Shown here: one piece after another, positions 6,784 to 12,095 of the stretch
Numbering within the stretch: position 1 is the stretch's first letter
How the letters are laid out: each line of letters starts with the position of its first letter
From: an uncultured Brachyspira sp.
Lineage (GTDB): Bacteria > Cyanobacteriota > Vampirovibrionia > Gastranaerophilales > Gastranaerophilaceae
Assembly: GCA_900321895.1 (NCBI GenBank)
Contig: ONYB01000016.1
Span: forward strand, 1-12,095
Reading direction: 5' to 3'
DNA: 12,095 bases
The notes under the pieces: model-generated
Databases searched by the model: none
The model's input: only the letters and a program-made list of their open reading frames with translations
What the model was told of the DNA's origin: nothing
Program-made: the position numbers and the translations under genes

Positions 6784-7503
6784 TTACAAATAATTTGCCA
6801 AGATGTTCTTCACATAATTCTGCGTTTCAGCATACGGAGGAACACCAGAATACTTATCAACAGCCCCCGGCCCTGCATTATACGCAGCAAGTGCCAAAAT
6901 TATGTTGCCATTGTAACGATTTAACATTGATTTCAAATACTTGACCCCACCCTCTACATTTTGTACAGGGTTGTATGCGTCTTGTACACCCAAACCTTTT
7001 GCGGTTGCAGGCATAAGCTGCATAAGTCCCATTGCTCCTGATTTTGATGTAGCTTTAGGGTTAAAGCCCGACTCTTGCCTGATAAGTGCTTTTACCAACT
7101 TGTCATCCACCCCGTGCTTTTCAGAGATTTTTGTAATCATATCGAGGATTTGTGATTTTGAACTTGTTGCCGTTACGGAATTCGTTGATCCGAGTTCTTG
7201 AATTGTAGTATTTAAACTGCTTACAGACGGATTTTTTACAATATTTGCATTGACCTTCATTGACTGAGGCCCGAGCAAAATACTGCCGAAATCACTTGTT
7301 ACAGGGTTTGACGTTTTCAGAATATTTTCAAAAGAATTAGGGTCGTTATTTACTCTGTTTTTCGGGTAAAGAGTATCCATCGGGCTGGCTTCCGCCGTGC
7401 GGTTTTTGAGCCCTTCCACCTGCGAATTTAATGTCGCATACCTCTGCATCGCTGCAGATTTGCCACTTGATGACAATAAATTTTGTATCATTTTTGAAAA
7501 CAT
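6784..7503 (-). CDS. SLT-type lytic transglycosylase (goose-lysozyme fold)
   Basis: A 239-residue protein whose C-terminal half (about 118-239) is a lytic transglycosylase domain that cleaves the MurNAc-GlcNAc bond of peptidoglycan, leaving 1,6-anhydro ends. The catalytic glutamate is E144 in LIRQESGFNP; the other family motifs are SGAMGLMQLMPATA (155-168), ALAAYNAGPGAV (204-215) and YAETQNYV (224-231). Residues 1-117 are polar and probably disordered, with no recognisable signal peptide or lipobox. Such N-termini occur in lytic enzymes exported by other routes, for example with flagellar or secretion machines. Start: ATG at 7503; an AAGGG lies about 10 nt upstream, slightly long spacing. A perfect TATAAT at 7533-7538 supports a separate transcript. 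How it reaches the periplasm is the open question. Confidence 0.9.
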   Translation of the reverse strand: MFSKMIQNLLSSSGKSAAMQRYATLNSQVEGLKNRTAEASPMDTLYPKNRVNNDPNSFENILKTSNPVTSDFGSILLGPQSMKVNANIVKNPSVSSLNTTIQELGSTNSVTATSSKSQILDMITKISEKHGVDDKLVKALIRQESGFNPKATSKSGAMGLMQLMPATAKGLGVQDAYNPVQNVEGGVKYLKSMLNRYNGNIILALAAYNAGPGAVDKYSGVPPYAETQNYVKNILANYL

Positions 7504-7525
7504 AACTACTCTACCCTTATCTTAA

Positions 7526-7538
7526 TATCCACATTATA
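7526..7538 (-). promoter_or_regulatory. Putative -10 box for the SLT gene
   Basis: A perfect minus-strand TATAAT at 7533-7538 predicts a start near 7526 and a leader of about 22 nt carrying AAGGG. There is no good -35 at 16-18 bp. Confidence 0.45.
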
Positions 7539-7590
7539 GACATTAAAACTTCTTTTGTTATCATTTAGATTAATGATTTTTTGAGAATTG

Positions 7591-8373
7591 TCAATTAAAT
7601 AAAGTTATTTTTTCAGAAGTTCCGCCCATGCCAGTATACTTCACCAACGAATTAAAAATCAGCGGGTTAAATTTTCCGTCCTTAACATCTTTATAAATAA
7701 TTGTCAAAGCCTGCTTTTCCGTGAGAGGTTCTTTATAAGGTCGTTTTTCGGTAAGTGCGGAATATTTGTCGGAAATCGACACGATTTGTTGGTTTACGTC
7801 GGCAAAAAATGTCTTATCAACAAGCGGATAACCTGTTTTTGTTGCATTTTGGTGATGATTTTTTATAAGTGCAAGAGTTTTCTTATCCAATCCGCCGATT
7901 TTCAAAAGCTCGTAACTCAATTCGGAATGGGTGTGCATAATCTCAGTTTCCGCCTCGGTCAACTTGCCATGCTTATTTAATATTTCATCGGGAATAAGTG
8001 CTTTGCCCGTATCATGAAGAAAGGCAGCTCTTTCAACGGCACTTTTGTCAGTTTTGTTTTTAAGTGCAAGCGGAAGATTTTCAATAATTCCTAGAGCAAT
8101 ATCTTTTGTATCTTTTGCGTGGTGTTCCTGCAAATCTCGGATTGTTTCCATATTTAATTTACACGGCAAATTATGCATATTCAAAATGTTTTTAATCTTC
8201 GGGTTTTCATTAATAGCTTTTTGAAGATTATATTCCGTAGTAAATTTGTTTAAAGTCATCAATTCAAAACTATCAGGAGCCGGATTTGCCCCAAATCTAA
8301 CATTCCGACTTCTGTAATAACCGTATCTTGTATTTATTCCGCCTAAACTTAACGGTCTTGAATTGATTTCCAT
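7591..8373 (-). CDS. HD-GYP-like HD-domain protein
   Basis: A 260-residue protein with one HD-type metal-dependent phosphohydrolase domain (about 78-248), closest to HD-GYP domains, which hydrolyse cyclic di-GMP or other cyclic nucleotides. Visible motifs: LHDTGKALIPDEIL (119-132, H120/D121), a histidine in MHTHSEL (H149), NHHQN (172-176), the GYP triad itself (181-183) and SISDKYSALTEKRPY (199-213). The stretch between NHH and GYP is degenerate compared with the usual HHExxDGxGYP, so activity and substrate are uncertain. No receiver, PAS or membrane domain is attached. The N-terminus carries VRFGANPAPDSFE (25-37), a motif I associate, from memory only, with Gastranaerophilales proteins. I prefer the ATG at 8373, with GTGGAAA 5-8 nt upstream, over an in-frame TTG at 8388. 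Confidence 0.85.
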   Translation of the reverse strand: MEINSRPLSLGGINTRYGYYRSRNVRFGANPAPDSFELMTLNKFTTEYNLQKAINENPKIKNILNMHNLPCKLNMETIRDLQEHHAKDTKDIALGIIENLPLALKNKTDKSAVERAAFLHDTGKALIPDEILNKHGKLTEAETEIMHTHSELSYELLKIGGLDKKTLALIKNHHQNATKTGYPLVDKTFFADVNQQIVSISDKYSALTEKRPYKEPLTEKQALTIIYKDVKDGKFNPLIFNSLVKYTGMGGTSEKITLFN

Positions 8374-8455
8374 TAAATTTCCACACAAAAATCTACTACT
8401 TACACTTACTTATATATAAAGTATTTTTATATGCAGAAATTGCCTTAATTTAAAA

Positions 8456-8824
8456 TTATTTTACATTCAAAAAACGTAAAAAACTCCGAATTGCACCTTT
8501 TCTGTCGTGCTTGTGCGGAATACTCGATTCCGAGTAATATTTTTCGTAATTTCTTATAATATTATCAGGCAAACTGTCGCCCTTATCGAGAGTATATGCA
8601 ATCATTTCCATATACTCGTCCTGCTCTTCTCTGTACATCAAATCACGACGACGCAAATCTTCATCCGCCTCATAATGAACCAAGGCATGATATGCCGCCT
8701 CAAGGCTTTTGTCCCCCGTATCAAACGGAAAATTACGAACAGCCTCGCCAACCGTCAAAGCCCCTATCAAAACCTTTCTGATAAGAACCGCCACAAAAGC
8801 TCTATTTTCTTTAAAATCTTCCAT
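8456..8824 (-). CDS. Conserved-looking hypothetical 122-aa helical protein, coupled to the BlaI-like gene
   Basis: No named domain is recognised. The protein is acidic, soluble and predicted all-helical, with the compact motif KSLEAAYHALVHYEADEDLRR-like (39-59) followed by a YREEQDEYMEMIAYTLDKG helix (64-82) and a C-terminal basic segment. The density of His, Glu and Asp (HALVHYEADED) would suit a metal site, but that is inference. Its ATG overlaps the TAA of the upstream regulator gene by one base (TAATG on the minus strand), so it is almost certainly translated by coupling with that regulator and belongs to the same operon. This makes it a likely partner, target or co-expressed effector of the repressor. 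It stands where a BlaR1-type sensor would be found in classical bla/mec loci, but has no similarity to one. Confidence 0.8.
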   Translation of the reverse strand: MEDFKENRAFVAVLIRKVLIGALTVGEAVRNFPFDTGDKSLEAAYHALVHYEADEDLRRRDLMYREEQDEYMEMIAYTLDKGDSLPDNIIRNYEKYYSESSIPHKHDRKGAIRSFLRFLNVK

Positions 8825-9162
8825 TATTTTACTAAATCAAATTCACGTTCAATAAAATGAATCATTTCGACAGGGCTGTTATTAAAGAACTGTGTAGAAA
8901 TTTCTCTAATAGCTTCTGATGCCATTTCAGTTCTATCCATTGCAGCCTTGTAAAAGAATTTTTTACCAACCTTATATCTTACAAGAATACTTTTTACGGT
9001 AAGTCTGTCCATTACCGTCTTGATAGTCGTATAAGCTCTGTCTATGCCGTTTTGTGCTAAGTCATCAACTACATCTTGAATAGAAATATCTCTATCTTCA
9101 AAATCTGCAGTCATATTCCAAATTGAATTTAAAATATCGATTTCTAGCTTACCACACACCAT
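8824..9162 (-). CDS. BlaI/MecI/CopY-family winged-helix repressor
   Basis: A 112-residue transcription regulator of the penicillinase-repressor family: dimeric winged-helix proteins that repress their own operon and, in staphylococci, are cut by a BlaR1-type protease. The diagnostic recognition helix and wing are RAYTTIKTVMDRLTVKSILV (42-61) followed by RYKVGKKFFYKA (62-73). Residues 74-112 should form the dimerisation helices, a little shorter than the usual 120-128-aa proteins. Start: ATG at 9162 with AGAGGAAAA upstream. A promoter is visible 41-68 nt upstream and carries inverted TTAC/GTAA half-sites, suggesting autoregulation. No beta-lactamase, BlaR1 or copper-efflux gene is nearby, so a role in drug resistance is not supported. 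The family call is strong and the target unknown. Confidence 0.9.
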   Translation of the reverse strand: MVCGKLEIDILNSIWNMTADFEDRDISIQDVVDDLAQNGIDRAYTTIKTVMDRLTVKSILVRYKVGKKFFYKAAMDRTEMASEAIREISTQFFNNSPVEMIHFIEREFDLVK

Positions 9163-9194
9163 AAATTTTCCTCTGCTTTCTTTTCTGCCAATTA

Positions 9195-9230
9195 TTACTA
9201 ATATTGTAACACAAAATTTCTTTATTACAA
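9195..9230 (-). promoter_or_regulatory. Putative promoter and operator of the BlaI-like operon
   Basis: On the minus strand TTGTAA (9225-9230), a 16-bp spacer and TACAAT (9203-9208) with TGT before it form an extended -10 promoter. TTAC (9195-9198) and GTAA (9206-9209) form an inverted repeat across the -10 box, and TTGTAA/TTACAA are inverted across the spacer. TACA/TGTA-type half-sites are what BlaI/MecI repressors bind, so self-repression is plausible. Confidence 0.55.
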
Positions 9231-9257
9231 GTCCTGCACCGCCAAAAGTTTACAAAC

Positions 9258-10415
9258 CTACATGTCCAAATCCAACGGATCGTTCTCTTTTTTGAAATTT
9301 GTCTTTTTCTCTCTCAATTTATCATTTTTCTTTTTCGTCTTTGCCGAAACGTTTTTGTATGCGTTATCAAGCGAAATCTTTGACAGCGGTTTTTTCGTCA
9401 CTCTATCATAAAACGTCAACCAAAATCTGCGGTTTATATTATCCACAGCAAACGAAATATGCCCGACAACCTTATCCCCCGGTTTGATTTGCTTGAACAT
9501 CAACTTTGTTTCACCAAAAATCGAAGGTCTGAAAACAGCATTGTAATCATTCACCAAAGCCATATCAAGCCCCGAAAGAGTTTTATCCGACATATTTGTA
9601 ATCATTATAGTCAAAGTAATCGTATTTACTTCCCCAAACGGATCAGCCTCATGCTTAATATCACTTATAAAAATATCAAGCCCCGGATAGAAAAGTTCGT
9701 GTTGCATTAGTGCCGTATCTTTGTAAACAGGTAATTTAACCGAAGTATTAATCTTAACCTTGATTTCATCTCCAGGAGCAATCAAAACCTCACTGCCTTT
9801 TCTAAAAAGTGCTGCACCCAAGCCGATTGCACCCCCAACAGCTGCACCACCGGCAAGTGTATAACCTTGAGAGGCTATCGCCGCCTCAAGCCCAAGCCAA
9901 TTCAGGGCAAGAAATCCGCCGACAACCCCGCCGGCAACGGTATATCCTACATCTTGTGCTACAATTTTTGAGGTTTCCACAACAGGATGCAACTTTGTGG
10001 ACATTCTTCCCTCAATCGGAATTTCTCTACCGTCAGGAGTAATCAAATAGTCGAAATCAAGCGTAATTTGTGCCGAACGCCCCAGTCTTTTTGCATCTGT
10101 AGTTTGAGCAATCTTGCCATGTGCAAGAGTTCCTTTCGGAATTATAACCCCCGAATCGCCCGAAACATCATTCACCACTTCCGCAAAAAACTCGTCACCC
10201 TCAATGTTAATATTAGAATCCAAGACCTGAGAAACAGTCATGTGAATAACATCCGAACGTTCAAGAGTTTCTACTTTTCCCGTAAACAATTCCTGCTGAA
10301 GCTGTTGAATTTGATCATCCTTTTCGGCATGCCCCTGCAAAACTTCCGCAAACGCTGAATTTACGGTCAGAAACATCATTAATATAAATAAAGCTAATAT
10401 CTTCTTAATCAACAT
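9258..10415 (-). CDS. Secreted/membrane-associated hypothetical protein with glycine-rich segment and DUF4352-like C-terminal domain
   Basis: A 385-residue exported protein of unknown function. Residues 1-23 are a signal peptide (MLIKKILALFILMMFLTVNS, then AFA). Residues 50-140 form a beta-rich domain with VIIPKGTLAHGKI and ITPDGREIPIEG, reminiscent of the VirB10/TrbI-like beta-barrel but without further support. Residues 157-204 are a glycine-zipper hydrophobic stretch that could insert in a membrane, followed by GSEVLIAPGDEIKVKI. Residues 245-350 resemble the DUF4352-type immunoglobulin-like fold (VNTITLTIMITNMSDKTLSG, PGDKVVGHISFAV). The last 30 residues are lysine-rich. I chose the ATG at 10415 because it opens the signal peptide; no Shine-Dalgarno is present, and a perfect TATAAT ends 7 nt before it, so translation may be leaderless. 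It is 95 nt upstream of the BlaI-like gene, which has its own promoter. Confidence 0.8.
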   Translation of the reverse strand: MLIKKILALFILMMFLTVNSAFAEVLQGHAEKDDQIQQLQQELFTGKVETLERSDVIHMTVSQVLDSNINIEGDEFFAEVVNDVSGDSGVIIPKGTLAHGKIAQTTDAKRLGRSAQITLDFDYLITPDGREIPIEGRMSTKLHPVVETSKIVAQDVGYTVAGGVVGGFLALNWLGLEAAIASQGYTLAGGAAVGGAIGLGAALFRKGSEVLIAPGDEIKVKINTSVKLPVYKDTALMQHELFYPGLDIFISDIKHEADPFGEVNTITLTIMITNMSDKTLSGLDMALVNDYNAVFRPSIFGETKLMFKQIKPGDKVVGHISFAVDNINRRFWLTFYDRVTKKPLSKISLDNAYKNVSAKTKKKNDKLREKKTNFKKENDPLDLDM

Positions 10416-10427
10416 AATTGTATTATA
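10415..10427 (-). promoter_or_regulatory. Putative leaderless promoter of the 385-aa gene
   Basis: A perfect TATAAT on the minus strand (10422-10427) is followed by six bases and then the ATG at 10415-10413. The expected transcription start is the A of the ATG itself. No Shine-Dalgarno exists upstream. The -35 is weak. Confidence 0.5.
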
Positions 10428-10466
10428 CAACAGCAGAAAAATTTGGCGAATTATTTACAAAAACCC

Positions 10467-10502
10467 TTTAAAAATATCTAAAATTGTGCTAAAATGCAAA
10501 CA
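10467..10502 (+). promoter_or_regulatory. Putative promoter of the 100-aa repeat protein
   Basis: TTTAAA (10467-10472), a 17-bp spacer and TAAAAT (10490-10495) preceded by TGC form an extended -10 promoter. The predicted start near 10502 gives a leader of about 27 nt that holds AAGGAG. It is divergent from the promoter at 10422-10427, so the two share the short gap. Confidence 0.6.
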
Positions 10503-10528
10503 CGATTTAAGAAATAAGGAGCTTTAGT

Positions 10529-10831
10529 ATGAAACAACAACAAAAACGTTGGTACGATATCGATCCGGTAGTCAGCAGAGCAATCGCAATGCTTGAAAAA
10601 GCCGATGAAAACCTCCAAACAATTTGTGCGGAATACGTTATCGACAAACTCAAAGATATCGATTTTGAAATGTCATTAGAAGAACAATACAACTACATCC
10701 TTCGCCGCTGGTACGATAAAAACATCAAAGTTTCACACGCAATGGAATATCTAAAGCACGCACCTGAAGAATTAAGACACGAACTAGCCCTTGATATTAT
10801 CGAATATATCGAAAAGAATCAAGAAGACTAA
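10529..10831 (+). CDS. Hypothetical 100-aa helical protein built of two related repeats
   Basis: Small soluble acidic protein, unrecognised. It has an internal duplication: residues about 7-45 (RWYDIDPVVSRAIAMLEKAD...) and about 60-98 (RWYDKNIKVSHAMEYLKHAP...) align with roughly one third identical residues, including the RWYD opening and shared Val/Ser, Ala, Leu and Glu positions. Each repeat is a short RWYD start plus two helices. No signal peptide or membrane segment is seen. The start is clear: AAGGAG ends 8 nt before the ATG and an extended -10 promoter lies further up. Its stop codon TAA is directly adjacent to the stop codon of the opposite-strand gene, with no terminator between them. 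It may be a small adaptor or binding protein; the function is unknown. Confidence 0.85.
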   Translation: MKQQQKRWYDIDPVVSRAIAMLEKADENLQTICAEYVIDKLKDIDFEMSLEEQYNYILRRWYDKNIKVSHAMEYLKHAPEELRHELALDIIEYIEKNQED

Positions 10832-11764
10832 TTACCAATAAGCAAAAGTTCCATGCTCAAATCTTTCAACACCTTTTGGAGTTTCATCCGCCGAAGGTCT
10901 TACCCAATGTTCGTTATAATAGCCGCAGCTATCCCAACGTTTACCTTTTATTCCGAACAAAATTTGTGTAGCACCGCCGAGGTGTAGAGCTTGCTTGCCC
11001 ATATCTTTACAAAAAGCTACCAAGAACATGCCGTAAGCTCCAGCACCGATTATAGCAACATCATAATCAATTTTTGAAATATCATTTTTCATATAATCAA
11101 GAGCATCGAACCAAGTTTCAAACGGCAAATCTTTTTTGCTGTCCGCAATTCCCTGAACCGGCTTATAGGTTAAAAGCTCAAACTCCGGCAATACCTCCGG
11201 ATTTTTGAACAACAAATCTCGCTTTGCATACTGTTTACGGATTGAATTTTCAAAAGGATGAATTACCAAAACTTTTTTACCTGCAAGATGTTTTGACCAC
11301 GGACGAGAATAGTTCATCGGAGAGGACAAGCTGTTAATATCAACGAGTTTTGAGTTTTCCGGAAGATAGCGAAGGCACATTTCTTCTTCAAACTTTTCAC
11401 GACGAACAGACATTATATCTACCTTTTTCGTAACCTCAATTTGTTCGCAAGCGAACTTAGTCATGTTGTAATCGTCGACAGGAAAGAACCCAGGAGTGCT
11501 TTCCATATATTCTTTTTGAAACGGATCAAAAACTTCTTTTCGCTTTTGGTGCTTTAGATATTGACGAACAGTTTCGAGTTCAACAGTTCCGAAACGGCTC
11601 ATTAAAACCGGCTTGTCTGATAAAAGATACGAAGATATCAAATCTTGCGAATCAACTTGAGAATAGATAAATTTTTCTCCAAAAGCCAACTTTGGATTTG
11701 CGACATTAATCTTCTTCTTTCCACGAATTTTATCGATACATTTTTGAAAATAATTATTACTCAT
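10832..11764 (-). CDS. GT-D-fold (DUF1792-type) glycosyltransferase-like protein
   Basis: A 310-residue protein without signal peptide or membrane segment. It resembles GT-D/DUF1792 glycosyltransferases, which use sugar nucleotides in surface-protein or glycan assembly. Support: LMSRFGTVELE (54-64), which matches the RFGxxE-type start of that fold; KKVLVIHPFENSIRKQY (163-179); and the C-terminal block DVAIIGAGAYGMF with DMGKQALHLGGATQ and LFGIKGKRW (235-277), then HWVRPSADETPKG and a terminal AYW. The usual RFGDGE acidic motif is here FGTVELE, so metal or sugar binding could differ. Start: the ATG at 11764 has no Shine-Dalgarno; an upstream TTG at 11809 lacks one too. A possible promoter sits almost on the ATG. 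No other glycan genes are in the window, so it looks like an orphan. Family call moderate, substrate unknown. Confidence 0.75.
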   Translation of the reverse strand: MSNNYFQKCIDKIRGKKKINVANPKLAFGEKFIYSQVDSQDLISSYLLSDKPVLMSRFGTVELETVRQYLKHQKRKEVFDPFQKEYMESTPGFFPVDDYNMTKFACEQIEVTKKVDIMSVRREKFEEEMCLRYLPENSKLVDINSLSSPMNYSRPWSKHLAGKKVLVIHPFENSIRKQYAKRDLLFKNPEVLPEFELLTYKPVQGIADSKKDLPFETWFDALDYMKNDISKIDYDVAIIGAGAYGMFLVAFCKDMGKQALHLGGATQILFGIKGKRWDSCGYYNEHWVRPSADETPKGVERFEHGTFAYW

Positions 11765-11772
11765 AATAATTA

Positions 11773-11801
11773 ATAATAATGAAGATTGTTTCACCACGCA
11801 A
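11773..11801 (-). promoter_or_regulatory. Possible near-leaderless promoter of the GT-D-like gene
   Basis: On the minus strand TTGCGT (11796-11801), a 17-bp spacer and TATTAT (11773-11778) fit a sigma-70 pattern. The start would lie about 2 nt before the ATG, which has no Shine-Dalgarno. The AT-rich context makes chance likely. Confidence 0.3.
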
Positions 11802-11884
11802 ACTTGCAATAAATTATCGTTATGAAGATATAAAACATAAACAAAATCCCCGCAAATCTATTCCCTAACCCTAAACTTCGTCCC

Positions 11885-11908
11885 AAAAATGACCCAAACA
11901 GGTCACTT
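11885..11908 (-). terminator. Minus-strand intrinsic terminator (inner copy)
   Basis: Read on the minus strand: AAG, TGACC, a 6-nt loop, GGTCA, then T5. The stem can extend by A-U and G-U pairs into the flanks. It closely resembles the terminator at 12066-12090. Confidence 0.65.
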
Positions 11909-12088
11909 CTTTATCTTATTAAAAATACCTCCAAGCGAATTCTCTTGCATCGTAGGCGAGCAACACGAGCCGTACGAGGCAGGATACCCGAACGGGTAAA
12001 ATCGCCGAATGTTCCGAATATCTGAGGAACATTCTCGATTCGAATTCAAGACACCTGATTTTTGCAAAAAAAATGACCCTGCGGTCAC
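11903..12088 (-). pseudogene. Doubtful 61-codon open frame between two terminator hairpins
   Basis: An open frame with a GTG start inside the outer terminator, no usable ribosome-binding spacing (AAGGAA directly abuts it) and only one internal Met. It ends IFNKIKK with its TGA inside the inner terminator stem, the way a genuine 3' gene end would. The middle (RRFYPFGYPASYGSCCSP) is encoded by strongly hairpin-forming DNA, which argues for structure rather than protein. It could be the remnant or duplicated tail of a gene that lies beyond the window, or chance. Treat as non-coding unless homologues are found. Confidence 0.25.
11941..12040. other. Chain of three strong hairpins (structured DNA/RNA element)
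   Basis: Three consecutive foldable units occur with little spacing. (1) CGTAGGC 11951-11957 with GCC 11969-11971 and TACG 11973-11976 (one bulge), extended by TGC/GCA. (2) TACCCG 11985-11990 with CGGGTA 11993-11998, loop AA. (3) AATCG 12000-12004 plus GAATGTTCC 12007-12015 with GGAACATTC 12026-12034 plus CGATT 12036-12040: 14 pairs with a small internal loop. This is far more inverted symmetry than the neighbouring AT-rich DNA. The whole gene-free stretch 11765-12095 otherwise holds two terminators and AT-rich sequence (11810-11884) with no further signal. Confidence 0.6.
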
Positions 12089-12090
12089 TT
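12066..12090 (-). terminator. Minus-strand intrinsic terminator (outer copy)
   Basis: Read on the minus strand: AAG, TGACC, loop GCAG, GGTCA, then eight T. It probably ends a minus-strand gene lying beyond the window. The 13 bases leading into the stem differ from those of the inner copy at one position. Confidence 0.75.
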
Positions 12091-12095
12091 CCTTA

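Noticed and set aside
8824..9162. BlaI-like gene as evidence of beta-lactam resistance
   Set aside because: No BlaR1 or beta-lactamase is nearby, and the family regulates many other genes.
11863..11876. CCCTAACCCTAA telomere-like repeat
   Set aside because: Only two units; chance in a bacterial intergenic region.
12031..12055. tRNA-like T-arm (TTCGAAT)
   Set aside because: No acceptor stem, anticodon arm or D-arm around it; the TTCGAA is part of an unrelated palindrome.
1..12095. CRISPR array, prophage, insertion sequence or toxin-antitoxin pair
   Set aside because: No regularly spaced repeats, transposase, integrase or recognisable toxin/antitoxin proteins. The 122-aa/BlaI-like overlap resembles a two-gene module but has no toxin hallmark.

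Overview
The window looks like a low-GC, diderm (LPS-making) bacterium. It carries a TpsB/Omp85-type outer-membrane transporter, an OmpH/Skp-like chaperone, the lipid A kinase LpxK and an MCE/MlaD-type lipid-transport protein. The mix of envelope genes, the AT-rich intergenic DNA and an N-terminal FGANPAPDSFE motif on the HD-domain protein make me favour a gut, non-photosynthetic relative of Cyanobacteria (Gastranaerophilales/'Melainabacteria'). That assignment is an impression from memory of family sequences, not something proved here. There is no tRNA, rRNA, CRISPR array, transposase or phage gene.

Layout. 32-2032 (-) is a TpsB-like barrel, divergent from ompH at 2305-2772 (+). The AT-rich gap between them holds a 16-bp direct repeat. 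A bidirectional terminator (2791-2818) separates ompH from a convergent hypothetical gene (2817-3302, -). From 10415 down to 2817 every gene lies on the minus strand. In transcription order these are: a secreted or membrane-associated 385-aa protein with a glycine-rich segment (9258-10415); a BlaI/MecI-type repressor (8824-9162) overlapping a conserved-looking 122-aa protein (8456-8824); an HD-GYP-like protein (7591-8373); an SLT lytic transglycosylase (6784-7503); and then the compact group mlaD-like - lpxK - nth (6489 to 3372). At the right end a 100-aa plus-strand protein made of two related repeats (10529-10831) meets, with no gap between the stop codons, a GT-D-type glycosyltransferase-like gene (10832-11764, -).

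How it fits together. Most genes serve the envelope: outer-membrane protein export and assembly (TpsB, OmpH), lipid A phosphorylation (LpxK), lipid traffic (MCE protein), peptidoglycan cleavage (SLT), and possibly surface glycans (GT-D). The nth gene is a DNA-repair passenger 4 nt behind lpxK. Promoter-like sites with recognisable -10 boxes precede ompH, the MCE operon, the SLT gene, the BlaI-like gene, the 385-aa gene and the 100-aa gene. In two minus-strand genes without a Shine-Dalgarno (SD) sequence, the -10 box sits so close to the ATG that leaderless mRNAs are predicted.

The unexplained parts are two structured non-coding elements: a 135-bp MITE-like inverted-repeat element upstream of the MCE promoter (6611-6745), and a chain of hairpins at 11885-12090 bounded by two near-identical minus-strand terminators. 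I see no clear new multi-gene defence or mobile system. The best leads are these elements, the BlaI-like/122-aa coupled pair and the two-repeat 100-aa protein.
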